Below are positions 17,352 through 25,182 of a stretch of DNA of 36,649 bases, in pieces. Source of the DNA: Pseudomonas aegrilactucae (GTDB taxonomy: Bacteria; Pseudomonadota; Gammaproteobacteria; Pseudomonadales; Pseudomonadaceae); NCBI RefSeq assembly GCF_019168305.1, contig NZ_JAHTBI010000114.1, positions 1 to 36,649 of the forward strand, in the 5' to 3' direction. Every line of letters begins with the position of its first letter. Position 1 is the stretch's first letter. The notes under the pieces are model-generated. The model was not told the origin of the DNA, searched no databases, and worked only from the letters and a program-made list of their open reading frames with translations. The translations under genes and the position numbers were made by a program.

Positions 17352-18695
17352 TTACTGATCTGCAGAAATGGGCTTTTTGAGCAGCAGCACGTAGGCCATG
17401 GCCGCCACGCAAGCGACCACGGCGCTGATCAGGAAGGCGGAGGCAAACGAGCCCGATTGCTGGATGCTGAAGCCGGTGACGATGGGCGCCGCCGACCCGG
17501 CCAGGTATCCGCCAAAGTTCTGAATGGAACCGAAAGACGCTACCCGCCGGCTCTCGACCACGGTGTTGGCGATCATCCAGGCCGTGGAGCTGGCCATGTT
17601 CACGCTGAACAGCGCAAGGCACAGCAGGACCACGCTCAGGATGAAGCCGCTGCCAAACGACAGGGGCACGGTGAAGATCGCCGCCGACAGCAGCGCGCAG
17701 ACCACCACCACCTTGCGACTGCCCAGCACCGTGGCGCCCTTCTTCACCAGGCGGTCGCAGAAGCGGCCCGCGACGATGGTGCCCAGCGCGCCAAACACAT
17801 AGGCCAGGGACACCACCCACGCCGTCTGGTACAGGCTCAGGCCGTGCTCGCGCTCGAAGTACCCGGGCAGCCAGGTGAGGTGCAGCCAGAGCATGTAGAT
17901 CACGCCCATGAAGCCCAGCAATGCACCCCAGGTGCTCTTGTGCCGGAACAGCTCGGCCCAGGCGCCCAGTTGCGCCTTGATCGTCGGCCGCTCGGCTGCA
18001 ATGGCCTGACTGTGGGGCTGCGACGCCAGCAGCTGTTCACGCTCCTGTGCCGGCAGTTGCGCCAGGTAGCGCGCCTTGCTCTTGTAGAACGCGAACCAGC
18101 AGGCCGCCACCACAATGCCGAACACACCGGTGACGATGAACATGCCGCGCCAGCCCCAGTTCACCATCAACAGGGTCAACAACGGTGGCGCGATGCAGGG
18201 CCCGATGCAGGTCGACGACAGCACGATGCCCGTGGGCGTACCGCGCTTCTCGGCCTCGAACCATTCCGACAGCGCCTTGGCGGCGGAGGGGAACATTGGC
18301 GCCTCGCCGATACCCAGCAGGACCCTCAAGCCAATAAAGCTCGAAAAACTGTTGATCAGGCCAGAGGCCGTCTGGGCGATCGACCAGCCAAGCAGCGCTG
18401 CACCCAGCGAGATCTTGCTGCCCAGGCGATCGATGATCACGCCCAGCGGCAACTGCGCCAGTGCATACGCCAGCGAAAACGCCGACAACAGGATGCCCAT
18501 CTGCGAGGGCGATATCTGCAAGTCCCGTTGAATCGAGGTATTGGCGATCGACAGCGCACTGCGGTCCACGTAGTTGATGATGCCGATCACCAGTAGCAGG
18601 CTCACGGTAATGAACTGGTACTTCTTCATGGGGTTTGAGCCTGTGACCGCATCAGGTGTACGGCCGAGCTCGGCTTGCGCGTATTTGGTGTTCAT
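17352..18695 (-). CDS. MFS anion:cation symporter-type carrier (sugar-acid / organic-acid uptake)
   Basis: 447 residues with about 12 membrane helices. IINYVDRSALSIA in helix 1, GVIIDRLGSKI in loop 2-3 and RVLLGIGEAPMFPSAAK in helix 4 are typical of the MFS ACS group (glucarate, galactonate, tartrate, phthalate carriers). It therefore probably imports a carboxylate. The start at 18695 (MNTKYAQ) has GAAGG just upstream; a second start at 18629 (MKKYQF) would match many family members and has a weak ribosome site. It sits between the alcohol and aldehyde dehydrogenases in one operon, so it likely brings in their substrate. Confidence 0.9.
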   Translation of the reverse strand: MNTKYAQAELGRTPDAVTGSNPMKKYQFITVSLLLVIGIINYVDRSALSIANTSIQRDLQISPSQMGILLSAFSLAYALAQLPLGVIIDRLGSKISLGAALLGWSIAQTASGLINSFSSFIGLRVLLGIGEAPMFPSAAKALSEWFEAEKRGTPTGIVLSSTCIGPCIAPPLLTLLMVNWGWRGMFIVTGVFGIVVAACWFAFYKSKARYLAQLPAQEREQLLASQPHSQAIAAERPTIKAQLGAWAELFRHKSTWGALLGFMGVIYMLWLHLTWLPGYFEREHGLSLYQTAWVVSLAYVFGALGTIVAGRFCDRLVKKGATVLGSRKVVVVCALLSAAIFTVPLSFGSGFILSVVLLCLALFSVNMASSTAWMIANTVVESRRVASFGSIQNFGGYLAGSAAPIVTGFSIQQSGSFASAFLISAVVACVAAMAYVLLLKKPISADQ

Positions 18696-18738
18696 AGGCC
18701 TTCACTTTTATTGTTATGGGTGGGGCGGCGGTGCTGGC

Positions 18739-19881
18739 TTACAGGGAGGCTTGGAGCAGCCACTGGTAGTCCTGTGCAGAGGCTTCACGCGGGTTGGTAC
18801 GGTGGCTGTGATCGGCCAGAGCGCCCTTGATGATGCCGGGGAACATGGCCTCGGTGACGCCGAGCTGGCCAAGGCCGGTGGGCAGGCCAAGCGCACGTGT
18901 CATGCTGCGAACCGCCGCTTCGATCTGGCTGGCATCGGCCAGGCCCATTGCCTGAGCGATGCGCGCCATCTTCTGTTCGGCCACCACTGACGGCGAGAGG
19001 CGGTTGAAGGTGATCACGGCGGGCAGGAAGATCGCGTTGAGGGTGCCATGGTGCAGGCGCGGGTCGATGCCGCCCAGCGCGTGGCTGAGGCTGTGAACGC
19101 AACCCAGGCCTTTCTGGAACGCCAGGGCGCCCTGCAGCGACGCACTCATCATGTTGGTGCGCGCTTCGAGGTTTTTCGGGTCGGCTGTCGCGGTCTGGAT
19201 AAAGCGCCAGGCACGCCACAGGCCATCCAGCGCGATACCGTCGGCGGGCGGGTTGAACGCTGGCGCCATGAAGGTTTCCAGGCAATGGGCGATGGCATCC
19301 ATGCCGGTCGCGGCCGTCAGCACAGGGGGCAGGCCGAGCGTCAGTGCAGGGTCGCAGATGGCGGATCTGGGCACGACGTGGGGCGAGATCACGCCGACCT
19401 TGCGCCCGTCGTCCAGGATCAGGATGGCACCACGGCCCACTTCGCTGCCGGTACCGGCCGTTGTCGGCACGGCGATCACGGGCGCGGTGGCCGAGGTGAT
19501 ACGCGCCAGCCCGCCTTCGATCACCGCAAAGCTTTTCAGCGGCCCTTCGTGCGTGGCACAGACGGCCACGCCCTTGGCCAGGTCGATGGCCGAGCCGCCG
19601 CCGATGGCGATGATGCCGTCGCAGCCGCACGCCTTGAACATGGCGACGGCTTCGCGCACGGCGTTTTCATTCGGGTTGGGCGGCGTACCGTCGTAGATCA
19701 CCGGCACTGCGGTGGTGCTGGCCAATGTGCCCAGCGCCGTGTCGACGATGCCGGCAGCGCGTACGCCACGATCCGTGACGATCAAAGGGCGAGTTATACC
19801 TACGCGCTGACATTCGGCAGGCAGGCGCAAAATCGCACCGGCTTCGAATTGAATCTGGGTGATGTAGTTGATCAGGGACAT
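18739..19881 (-). CDS. Iron-containing (type III) alcohol dehydrogenase
   Basis: 380 residues. The NAD(P)-binding GGGS is at 94-97, followed by TTAGTGSEVGRGAIL. Metal ligands of the family are present: Asp195 and His199 (TGMDAIAHCLETF), His263 (GCVHSLSHALGG) and a His at 277/278. The enzyme would interconvert an alcohol and its aldehyde or ketone with NAD(P). It is the first gene of the operon, with AGGAG 6 nt before the ATG. Followed by a carboxylate carrier and a semialdehyde dehydrogenase, it most simply oxidises a hydroxy acid to the semialdehyde used by the third enzyme. The substrate is inferred from context only. Confidence 0.92.
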   Translation of the reverse strand: MSLINYITQIQFEAGAILRLPAECQRVGITRPLIVTDRGVRAAGIVDTALGTLASTTAVPVIYDGTPPNPNENAVREAVAMFKACGCDGIIAIGGGSAIDLAKGVAVCATHEGPLKSFAVIEGGLARITSATAPVIAVPTTAGTGSEVGRGAILILDDGRKVGVISPHVVPRSAICDPALTLGLPPVLTAATGMDAIAHCLETFMAPAFNPPADGIALDGLWRAWRFIQTATADPKNLEARTNMMSASLQGALAFQKGLGCVHSLSHALGGIDPRLHHGTLNAIFLPAVITFNRLSPSVVAEQKMARIAQAMGLADASQIEAAVRSMTRALGLPTGLGQLGVTEAMFPGIIKGALADHSHRTNPREASAQDYQWLLQASL

Positions 19882-19926
19882 ACCGTCTCCTCTGGCCCAC
19901 GGGCTTTATTATTTTGGGTGACACTG

Positions 19927-19940
19927 CGGCAGATCTGCCG
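19927..19940. promoter_or_regulatory. Perfect 14-bp palindrome upstream of the alcohol dehydrogenase operon
   Basis: CGGCAGATCTGCCG lies 46 bp upstream of the alcohol dehydrogenase start, in the 154-bp divergent region shared with lysR. It is flanked by GTGAC and GTCAC half-repeats. It may be an operator or a leader hairpin; the binding protein is not known. Confidence 0.4.
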
Positions 19941-20012
19941 TCACTCGGGTCACAGGTGCCGCGCCAGTATAGAAACCACGAACGGTGTGTGGTATTGAGA
20001 ACACTCCATATA

Positions 20013-20033
20013 GGTATAACCTGGATGCATACC
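20013..20033. promoter_or_regulatory. LysR-type T-N11-A box
   Basis: GGTAT and ATACC face each other across exactly 11 bp, the layout of a LysR recognition site. The box ends 2 bp before the preferred lysR start and lies between it and the divergent catabolic operon, so it could serve autoregulation and operon control. Confidence 0.5.
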
Positions 20034-20035
20034 AG

Positions 20036-20956
20036 ATGACCCCCTCGACCAACTCCATCATGTCCCGGCTCCATGCCCGCCACTTGCGCCTGCTCATCGA
20101 GCTGGACGAGCACCGTTCGTTGCTGGGGGCGGCCAGCAGTGTGGGGCTGACGCAACCTGGGGCGAGCAAGGCGCTGCAGGAGATAGAAACCACCTTCGGC
20201 ACGTCACTGTTCACCCGCACCAACCGGGGGCTGGAGCCGACGGCCGCGGGCTACTGCGCTATCAGGTACGCGCGGGTGGTGCAGACGGATATCTCCAACC
20301 TGCGCCATGATCTGGATGCGATTTTGCGGGGTGTGGGCGGTCGGCTTGCAGTGGGTGCGATCATGGGTGCGATACCGCTGTTGATGCGCGCGGTTTCACA
20401 GCTGGCGGCGGTGCAGCCGCAGATGTCATTCGAGATTATCGAAGACACCAGCCAGTCGCTGCTGGCGCAGATCGAATGCGGCAGGCTCGACATGGCGCTG
20501 TGCCGCACCTGCGTGAGCAGCGCCCCTCAGCTCTTCAGCAGCGCGTTTGTGCAGGATGAGACGCTGGCGGTGATTGCCAGCATCGATCACCCCCTCAAGG
20601 ACGAAAACGTGCTGAGCCTGGAGCAGTTGGCCGAAAGCCGCTGGATTGTGTACCGGGCGAACATGCCGATGCGGGTGCAACTGGAGCGGGAGTTTCATGA
20701 CGCGGGCATTCGCTTCCCGCTGCACCTGGTGGAGACGACGTCGATATTGGCCACGTTGTCATTGCTGCAGAACCATCGGGATTTCGTGGCGCTGGTTTCG
20801 ATTGATGTGGCAAATCAATGTGCGCAGCACCCTCACATACGCATCATGCCGCTGACGATGCGTTCGGTCAGTGATCCCTATGAGCTGGTGACGCGCAGGG
20901 GGAGCCAGGAAACGGTTTCGATGAGCCAGCTCAAGGGGTTGTTGTTGCCGGGTTAG
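20036..20956 (+). CDS. LysR-family regulator divergent from the alcohol dehydrogenase operon
   Basis: 306 residues from ATG 20036 (MTPSTNSIMSRLHARHLRLL); 20060 is an alternative start. The N-terminal helix-turn-helix reads SLLGAASSVGLTQPGASKAL followed by FTRTNRGLEPTAAG. The remainder is the usual two-lobed ligand-binding domain. GbpR-like LysR proteins share the unusual HARHLRLLIELDEHRS opening. The divergent position and the T-N11-A box between the genes make the alcohol dehydrogenase-MFS-aldehyde dehydrogenase operon its likely target, probably activated by the pathway substrate. It ends 73 bp from the convergent TonB receptor gene. Confidence 0.92.
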   Translation: MTPSTNSIMSRLHARHLRLLIELDEHRSLLGAASSVGLTQPGASKALQEIETTFGTSLFTRTNRGLEPTAAGYCAIRYARVVQTDISNLRHDLDAILRGVGGRLAVGAIMGAIPLLMRAVSQLAAVQPQMSFEIIEDTSQSLLAQIECGRLDMALCRTCVSSAPQLFSSAFVQDETLAVIASIDHPLKDENVLSLEQLAESRWIVYRANMPMRVQLEREFHDAGIRFPLHLVETTSILATLSLLQNHRDFVALVSIDVANQCAQHPHIRIMPLTMRSVSDPYELVTRRGSQETVSMSQLKGLLLPG

Positions 20957-21029
20957 GACGTGTTTGAGCTGATCGGGAGCGTATTCGACGATTCCCACCG
21001 CTGGGAACCGTCGCACGTCATGCCTGTCG

Positions 21030-23442
21030 TCAGAATGCGTAGACCAACGTGGCCGTGGCGCTACGTGGCGTCCCGTACCAGCCACGCGAACCGATCGCGG
21101 TGTAGTAGCTCTGGTCGAACACGTTATTGAGGTTCAACGAGACACTGGTTTGCGGCGTGAACGCGTAGTGCGCCATCAGATCGACCACGCTGTAGGCGTC
21201 CTGAGTGAACGTCTCGTCGTTGGGTCCGGCACCTTTGTAGTACTCCGTACCCTGCCAGCGTACACCCCCCCCCCACTTTCAACTGCGCCAGGGACTGCAG
21301 ACGATAGCTGGTAAACAGTTTGAAGGTGTCCCGCGGCACTTCCGTCAGCAGGCGCTGGTCATCCGAATCCGTTATCTGGGCATAGGTGTAGCTGGCCGAC
21401 ACTTGCCAATCGGGCATGATCTCGCCCGCCACTTCCATCTCGAAGCCACGGGTCCTGGTGCCGGACTCGGCACGGTAGGCCTGGTTGCCGTCCGGTGCCA
21501 GGTTGCTGCCATCGGCCACGGCAAGGTTGTCCTGGCGAACCTCGAAGACACTGAACGCGGTGGTCAGGCGCTTGTCCCAGAACTCGCTCTTGATCCCCAG
21601 TTCGTAGTTCACCCCTTCTTCCGGATCAAGGTAGCTGCCACTGACATCCTTGTTGCTTTGCGGCTTGAAGATGGTGGTGTAGCTGGCATAGGCCGACCAG
21701 TTTTCGCTGAGGTCATAGACAAGCCCGAAATAAGGCGTGACCACCCCGCTCTCGCCTCGTGAGGTGCGGCTGACATCACCTGTGGACAGGGTGGTGGAGG
21801 CTTCGTCACGTTGCCAGTCAATCACTCGCGCCCCGGTAATCAGCGACAGGTCATCGGCCAGGCTCCAGCGCACCGACGCCACCACGCCGGTCTGGGTTTC
21901 ATCCAGCGCATCTTGCGAAGACTTGGTATGGATGGCATCCGGGATGGCCAGCGAGCCGTCCCAGGTGTAGATGTTGTCAATGGTCTGGAACGACCAGAGC
22001 GGGTAACCATCGTTACGGTAATAGGCTTTGTAGTGACTGGCCCCGACATAGAGCTGGTGCTCGCGGGAAAGCAGCTCAAAAGGCCCGGAAGCCGACAGGT
22101 CGAACGAGGTCTGACGGGGCTCGCCCGCCCAACGCCCCGTCCAGGTGCCGATGCCGCTGCCATCGGGGTTGACGGTGCCGCTGGCAGCGGTGGCAAAGGC
22201 ATCGTCATAACTGCGGCGACTGTGTTCAGCGTTCAGCTTCACCTGCCAGCCGTTGTCCAACTGGTGATCCAGGGTAGTGAACAGCGTTTTGGTGCGACGC
22301 TTGTGGTAGCTCCAGTCCGAGGCCGAGTTGAACGAGCGAGAAGGCTTGAAGTGACTGCCATCGGAATTGAACATCGGGAAGCCATGGTTGCCAGCCCCTT
22401 TGCTATCCATCTCCTGATACTCCGCACCCACCGTCAGCAGGGTGCTGTCGCTGAGGTCCCATTCCACGACCCCATAGGCCACCTGCTTTTCCTGGGATTG
22501 GCGGTCGATATGGCTCTGGCCGTCGGTGGTCGAGGCAACGAAGCGCCCGCGCACATTGCCGCTTTGCGACAACGTTGCGGACACGTCCAGTTCGGTGCGG
22601 TAGTTGTCCCACGAGCCCGCCTTGAGGGTCAGCGTGCGTTGTGTTTCCCGCGTCGGCTTCTTACGAATCAGGTTGACCGTTGCGCCGGGGTCGCCGGTCC
22701 CCGACATCAATCCCGTGGCCCCGCGAACCACCTCCACCCGATCGTACGTCACCATGTCGGCAAGGTCGTCGCGAAACCCATAGCTATCGGGCCGGTTGAC
22801 GCCGTCGACCTGGATACTGCCGACCTCGAAGCCGCGTACATAGATATGATTGGCGTCGCTACCGGCCGGCCCCATGCTGTCCACGACCACACCCGGCGTC
22901 TGTTCAAGTACCTGGGCAACACTCGTCAGATTCTGGTCTTCAATCTGCTGGCGGGTTACCACGCTGACCGATTGCGGCGTCTCGCGGGTGGAGAGGCGCA
23001 GCCCCGTGGCGGTGTTGGCGGAGCCTGTGGTGTAACTGCCGGTGCCCTCGGTGGTGGCGCCCAACTGCACGCTGGATACCGTAGTGGCGCCCAGCTCCAG
23101 TGAGCCCTCCTGGCGAGGGCGAGCCAGTATGTAGTGCTTGTCGCCCGCTTGCTGCACCTGCAGCGAACTGCCTTGCAGCAGATGCGCAAAGCCTTGTTCC
23201 AGCTCGTAACGCCCCTGCAATCCCGCACTGCGCAGGCCGGCCATGTCCTCGGTGCTGAAGCTGACAACCACCCCGCTCGCTGCAGCGAACTGGTTGACGG
23301 CTGTAACCAGAGACCCCGCCGGAATGCTGTAGCTGACGGGCGCGGCCCAGGCATTGGCACTGCCCAGCAACGAGCCCGAAAGGCCGATCGCCAGCGCGGC
23401 TTGACGAAGGCTGATGGGGGGGCAAACAAAACAAGCGGACAT
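21030..23442 (-). CDS. Transducer-type TonB-dependent siderophore receptor, frameshift in a G10 run
   Basis: The start at 23442 is set by AGGAG 7 nt upstream and by a signal peptide ending NAWA. An STN signalling domain follows (SIPAGSLVTAVNQFAAASGV), then a plug (RETPQSVSVVTRQQIEDQNL) and a barrel. At a run of ten C (21265-21274, G on the coding strand) the frame breaks after QLKVGGG and stops at 21124. With nine bases it reads on as VRWQGTEYYKGAGP through NLNNVFDQSYYTAIGSRGW to YAF and a stop at 21030. That gives 803 residues, a full-length receptor. It would import a ferric siderophore and, through STN, signal to a FecR-type anti-sigma factor. No fecI/fecR pair is in the window. The siderophore is unknown. 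Confidence 0.9.
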
Positions 23443-23491
23443 CCATTGACTCCTGTTCGAGTGACTATGCGCGCCCAATAGAAAGCTTAGT

Positions 23492-23510
23492 GCTAATGGG
23501 AATCTTTCGC
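23492..23510. promoter_or_regulatory. Candidate Fur box upstream of the TonB receptor
   Basis: GCTAATGGGAATCTTTCGC matches the 19-bp Fur consensus (GATAATGATAATCATTATC) at 13 positions by my count. It lies 50 bp upstream of the receptor start, where iron control would be expected. Confidence 0.4.
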
Positions 23511-23620
23511 ATAAATGCGGCGCGATCTTGTTTTCTTCTCTCACAGTTGTCAACAGATGTTTCCGAGTGTGGAGATCGCTCCAAATTCCCGGACGGGTCC
23601 ATCTGTTGCCATTGGGTTGA

Positions 23621-23864
23621 TCAAGGCTGCGTTTTTTCCGTGCTGCTGCTTAGCAAGAAGAGGCTCAGGGCAATGACGCATACGCTGACCTGAATACCGC
23701 CCAGCGTCGTCACGGCGGGGAATGTCAGCGCTGATCCCAGCCATGTTGCAAGCGCAGTTGCCCCCGATGGCCGGAAAGGCCGGAAGGATAATGTTGGAGC
23801 AAAGCACACTGATGGCCGACAAACTTGCCAGTAACGCAACGACTTTTCCCGTCAGCCGATGCAC
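23621..23864 (-). pseudogene. Remnant of a Bcr/CflA-type MFS transporter (both ends kept, middle deleted)
   Basis: From a GTG at 23864 the minus strand reads VHRLTGKVVALLASLSAISV and LCSNIILPAFPAIG, the first helix of a drug-efflux MFS protein. At about 23760-23766 the sequence jumps frame and continues GATALATWLGSALTFPAV and SVCVIALSLFLLSS, the last helix, ending at 23621. About 80 codons remain of an expected 400 or so, so most of the gene is lost by an internal deletion. It starts 29 bp after the ketoacyl synthase stop on the same strand and was probably the last gene of the efflux operon. Confidence 0.75.
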
Positions 23865-23892
23865 CGGTGAGCCGTCCGTACGTGCACGCTCA

Positions 23893-25182
23893 TCACTTGC
23901 TTTCCCAACGACGAAACAGGGCGCTGGCATTGACGCCCCCAAATCCAAACCCATTCGAGAGTGCGTAGGTGATCGGCGTCCTGCGCGCAGTCAACGCCAC
24001 CAGATCCAGCCCTTCGGCAGCCGTGTCGGGGTTGTGAAGGTTCAGCGTGGGCGGTACCACCTGGTCACGCAGGGCCAGCACCGTGAAGACCGCCTCGATA
24101 CCGCCTGCTGCGCCCAGCAGGTGCCCGGTGGCAGACTTCGTCGAGCTGATGGCGACGCTGGAGCGACCGCCGAACACGGCTTGAATGGCCGCCAGTTCGC
24201 CTTTGTCACCAACCTGGGTCGAGGTGGCGTGCGCATTGATGTGCTGCACCTCATGGGCGCCCACACCGGCTTGAGCCAACGCCTGCTCCATGGCCCTGCG
24301 AGCGCCGCTGCCGTCTGCCGGGCCGGCCGTCAGGTGGTAGGCATCTGCGCTGGTGCCGTAACCCACGAGTTCTGCCAGCGGCGTTGCGCCGCGTGCCAGG
24401 GCGTGTTCCAGCGATTCGATGACCAGCAGCCCAGCGCCTTCGGCCATGACAAAACCATCGCGGTCGCGATCAAACGGGCGTGAGGCCTCTTGAGGGCGAT
24501 CGGCAAACCCGGTGCAAAGCGCACGGGCGGCCGCAAAACAACCCAGGGTTACGCGGTCGATGGCGGCTTCGGTACCCCCGCAAATCGCGATGTCGGCCTC
24601 ACCACTTCGGATCAGCCGCGCGGCGTCGCCAATGGCTTGAACGCCAGCGGCGCATGCCGTCACCGGGGCACCTAGCGGCCCCTTGAAGCCATGCCGAATG
24701 GACACGTGCCCTGCGGCCATGTTCGCCAGGAAGGCGGGGGCGGTGAACGGTGACAATCGGCGAGGTCCCCGTGCATCGGTAACACGGACCGCGTCAGCGA
24801 TGACCCCAAAGCCACCAACGCCCGAGGCAATGAGGGTCGCGGTGCGCTGCTGCTGCGCGTCATCGGTGGGGTGCCAGCCCGCCTGCGCAAGCGCTTCGTC
24901 GGCGGCGACAAGGGCAAACTCGATGAAGCGATCCATCTTCTTGCGCTCTTTTACCGGGATGACGCGATCCGGGTCGTAACCGGCAATGGGGTCTTCTTCC
25001 AGCGTGGGCACGCGACCTGCCACTGAAACGCCTGTGCCGTCGCTGACGCTATCTGCCAGGGCGCGAATGCCCGACTGGCCGTCCAGCAACCTGCGCCATA
25101 CGGCTTCGACGCCGCATCCGAGGGGGCCGACAATGCCGCAACCGGTCACCACGATTCGTTTCTGCGCGTATTGATTCATCAT
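23893..25182 (-). CDS. Beta-ketoacyl-ACP synthase II (FabF-like) in an RND efflux operon
   Basis: 429 residues, near the usual 410-430. It begins KRIVVTGCGIVGPLG and has a complete condensing-enzyme triad: Cys177 (VTACAAGVQAIGDA), His318 (INAHATSTQVGDKGE) and His354 (STKSATGHLLGAAGG). It should elongate acyl-ACP with malonyl-ACP. Its ATG overlaps the RND permease stop (TGATG), so translation is coupled. It is not beside acpP, fabD or fabG, which argues against a housekeeping copy. It may be an inhibitor-tolerant second FabF or make a special acyl product; the sequence does not decide. No transferred-base signature was obvious. The following MFS gene is decayed. Confidence 0.93.
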   Translation of the reverse strand: MMNQYAQKRIVVTGCGIVGPLGCGVEAVWRRLLDGQSGIRALADSVSDGTGVSVAGRVPTLEEDPIAGYDPDRVIPVKERKKMDRFIEFALVAADEALAQAGWHPTDDAQQQRTATLIASGVGGFGVIADAVRVTDARGPRRLSPFTAPAFLANMAAGHVSIRHGFKGPLGAPVTACAAGVQAIGDAARLIRSGEADIAICGGTEAAIDRVTLGCFAAARALCTGFADRPQEASRPFDRDRDGFVMAEGAGLLVIESLEHALARGATPLAELVGYGTSADAYHLTAGPADGSGARRAMEQALAQAGVGAHEVQHINAHATSTQVGDKGELAAIQAVFGGRSSVAISSTKSATGHLLGAAGGIEAVFTVLALRDQVVPPTLNLHNPDTAAEGLDLVALTARRTPITYALSNGFGFGGVNASALFRRWESK

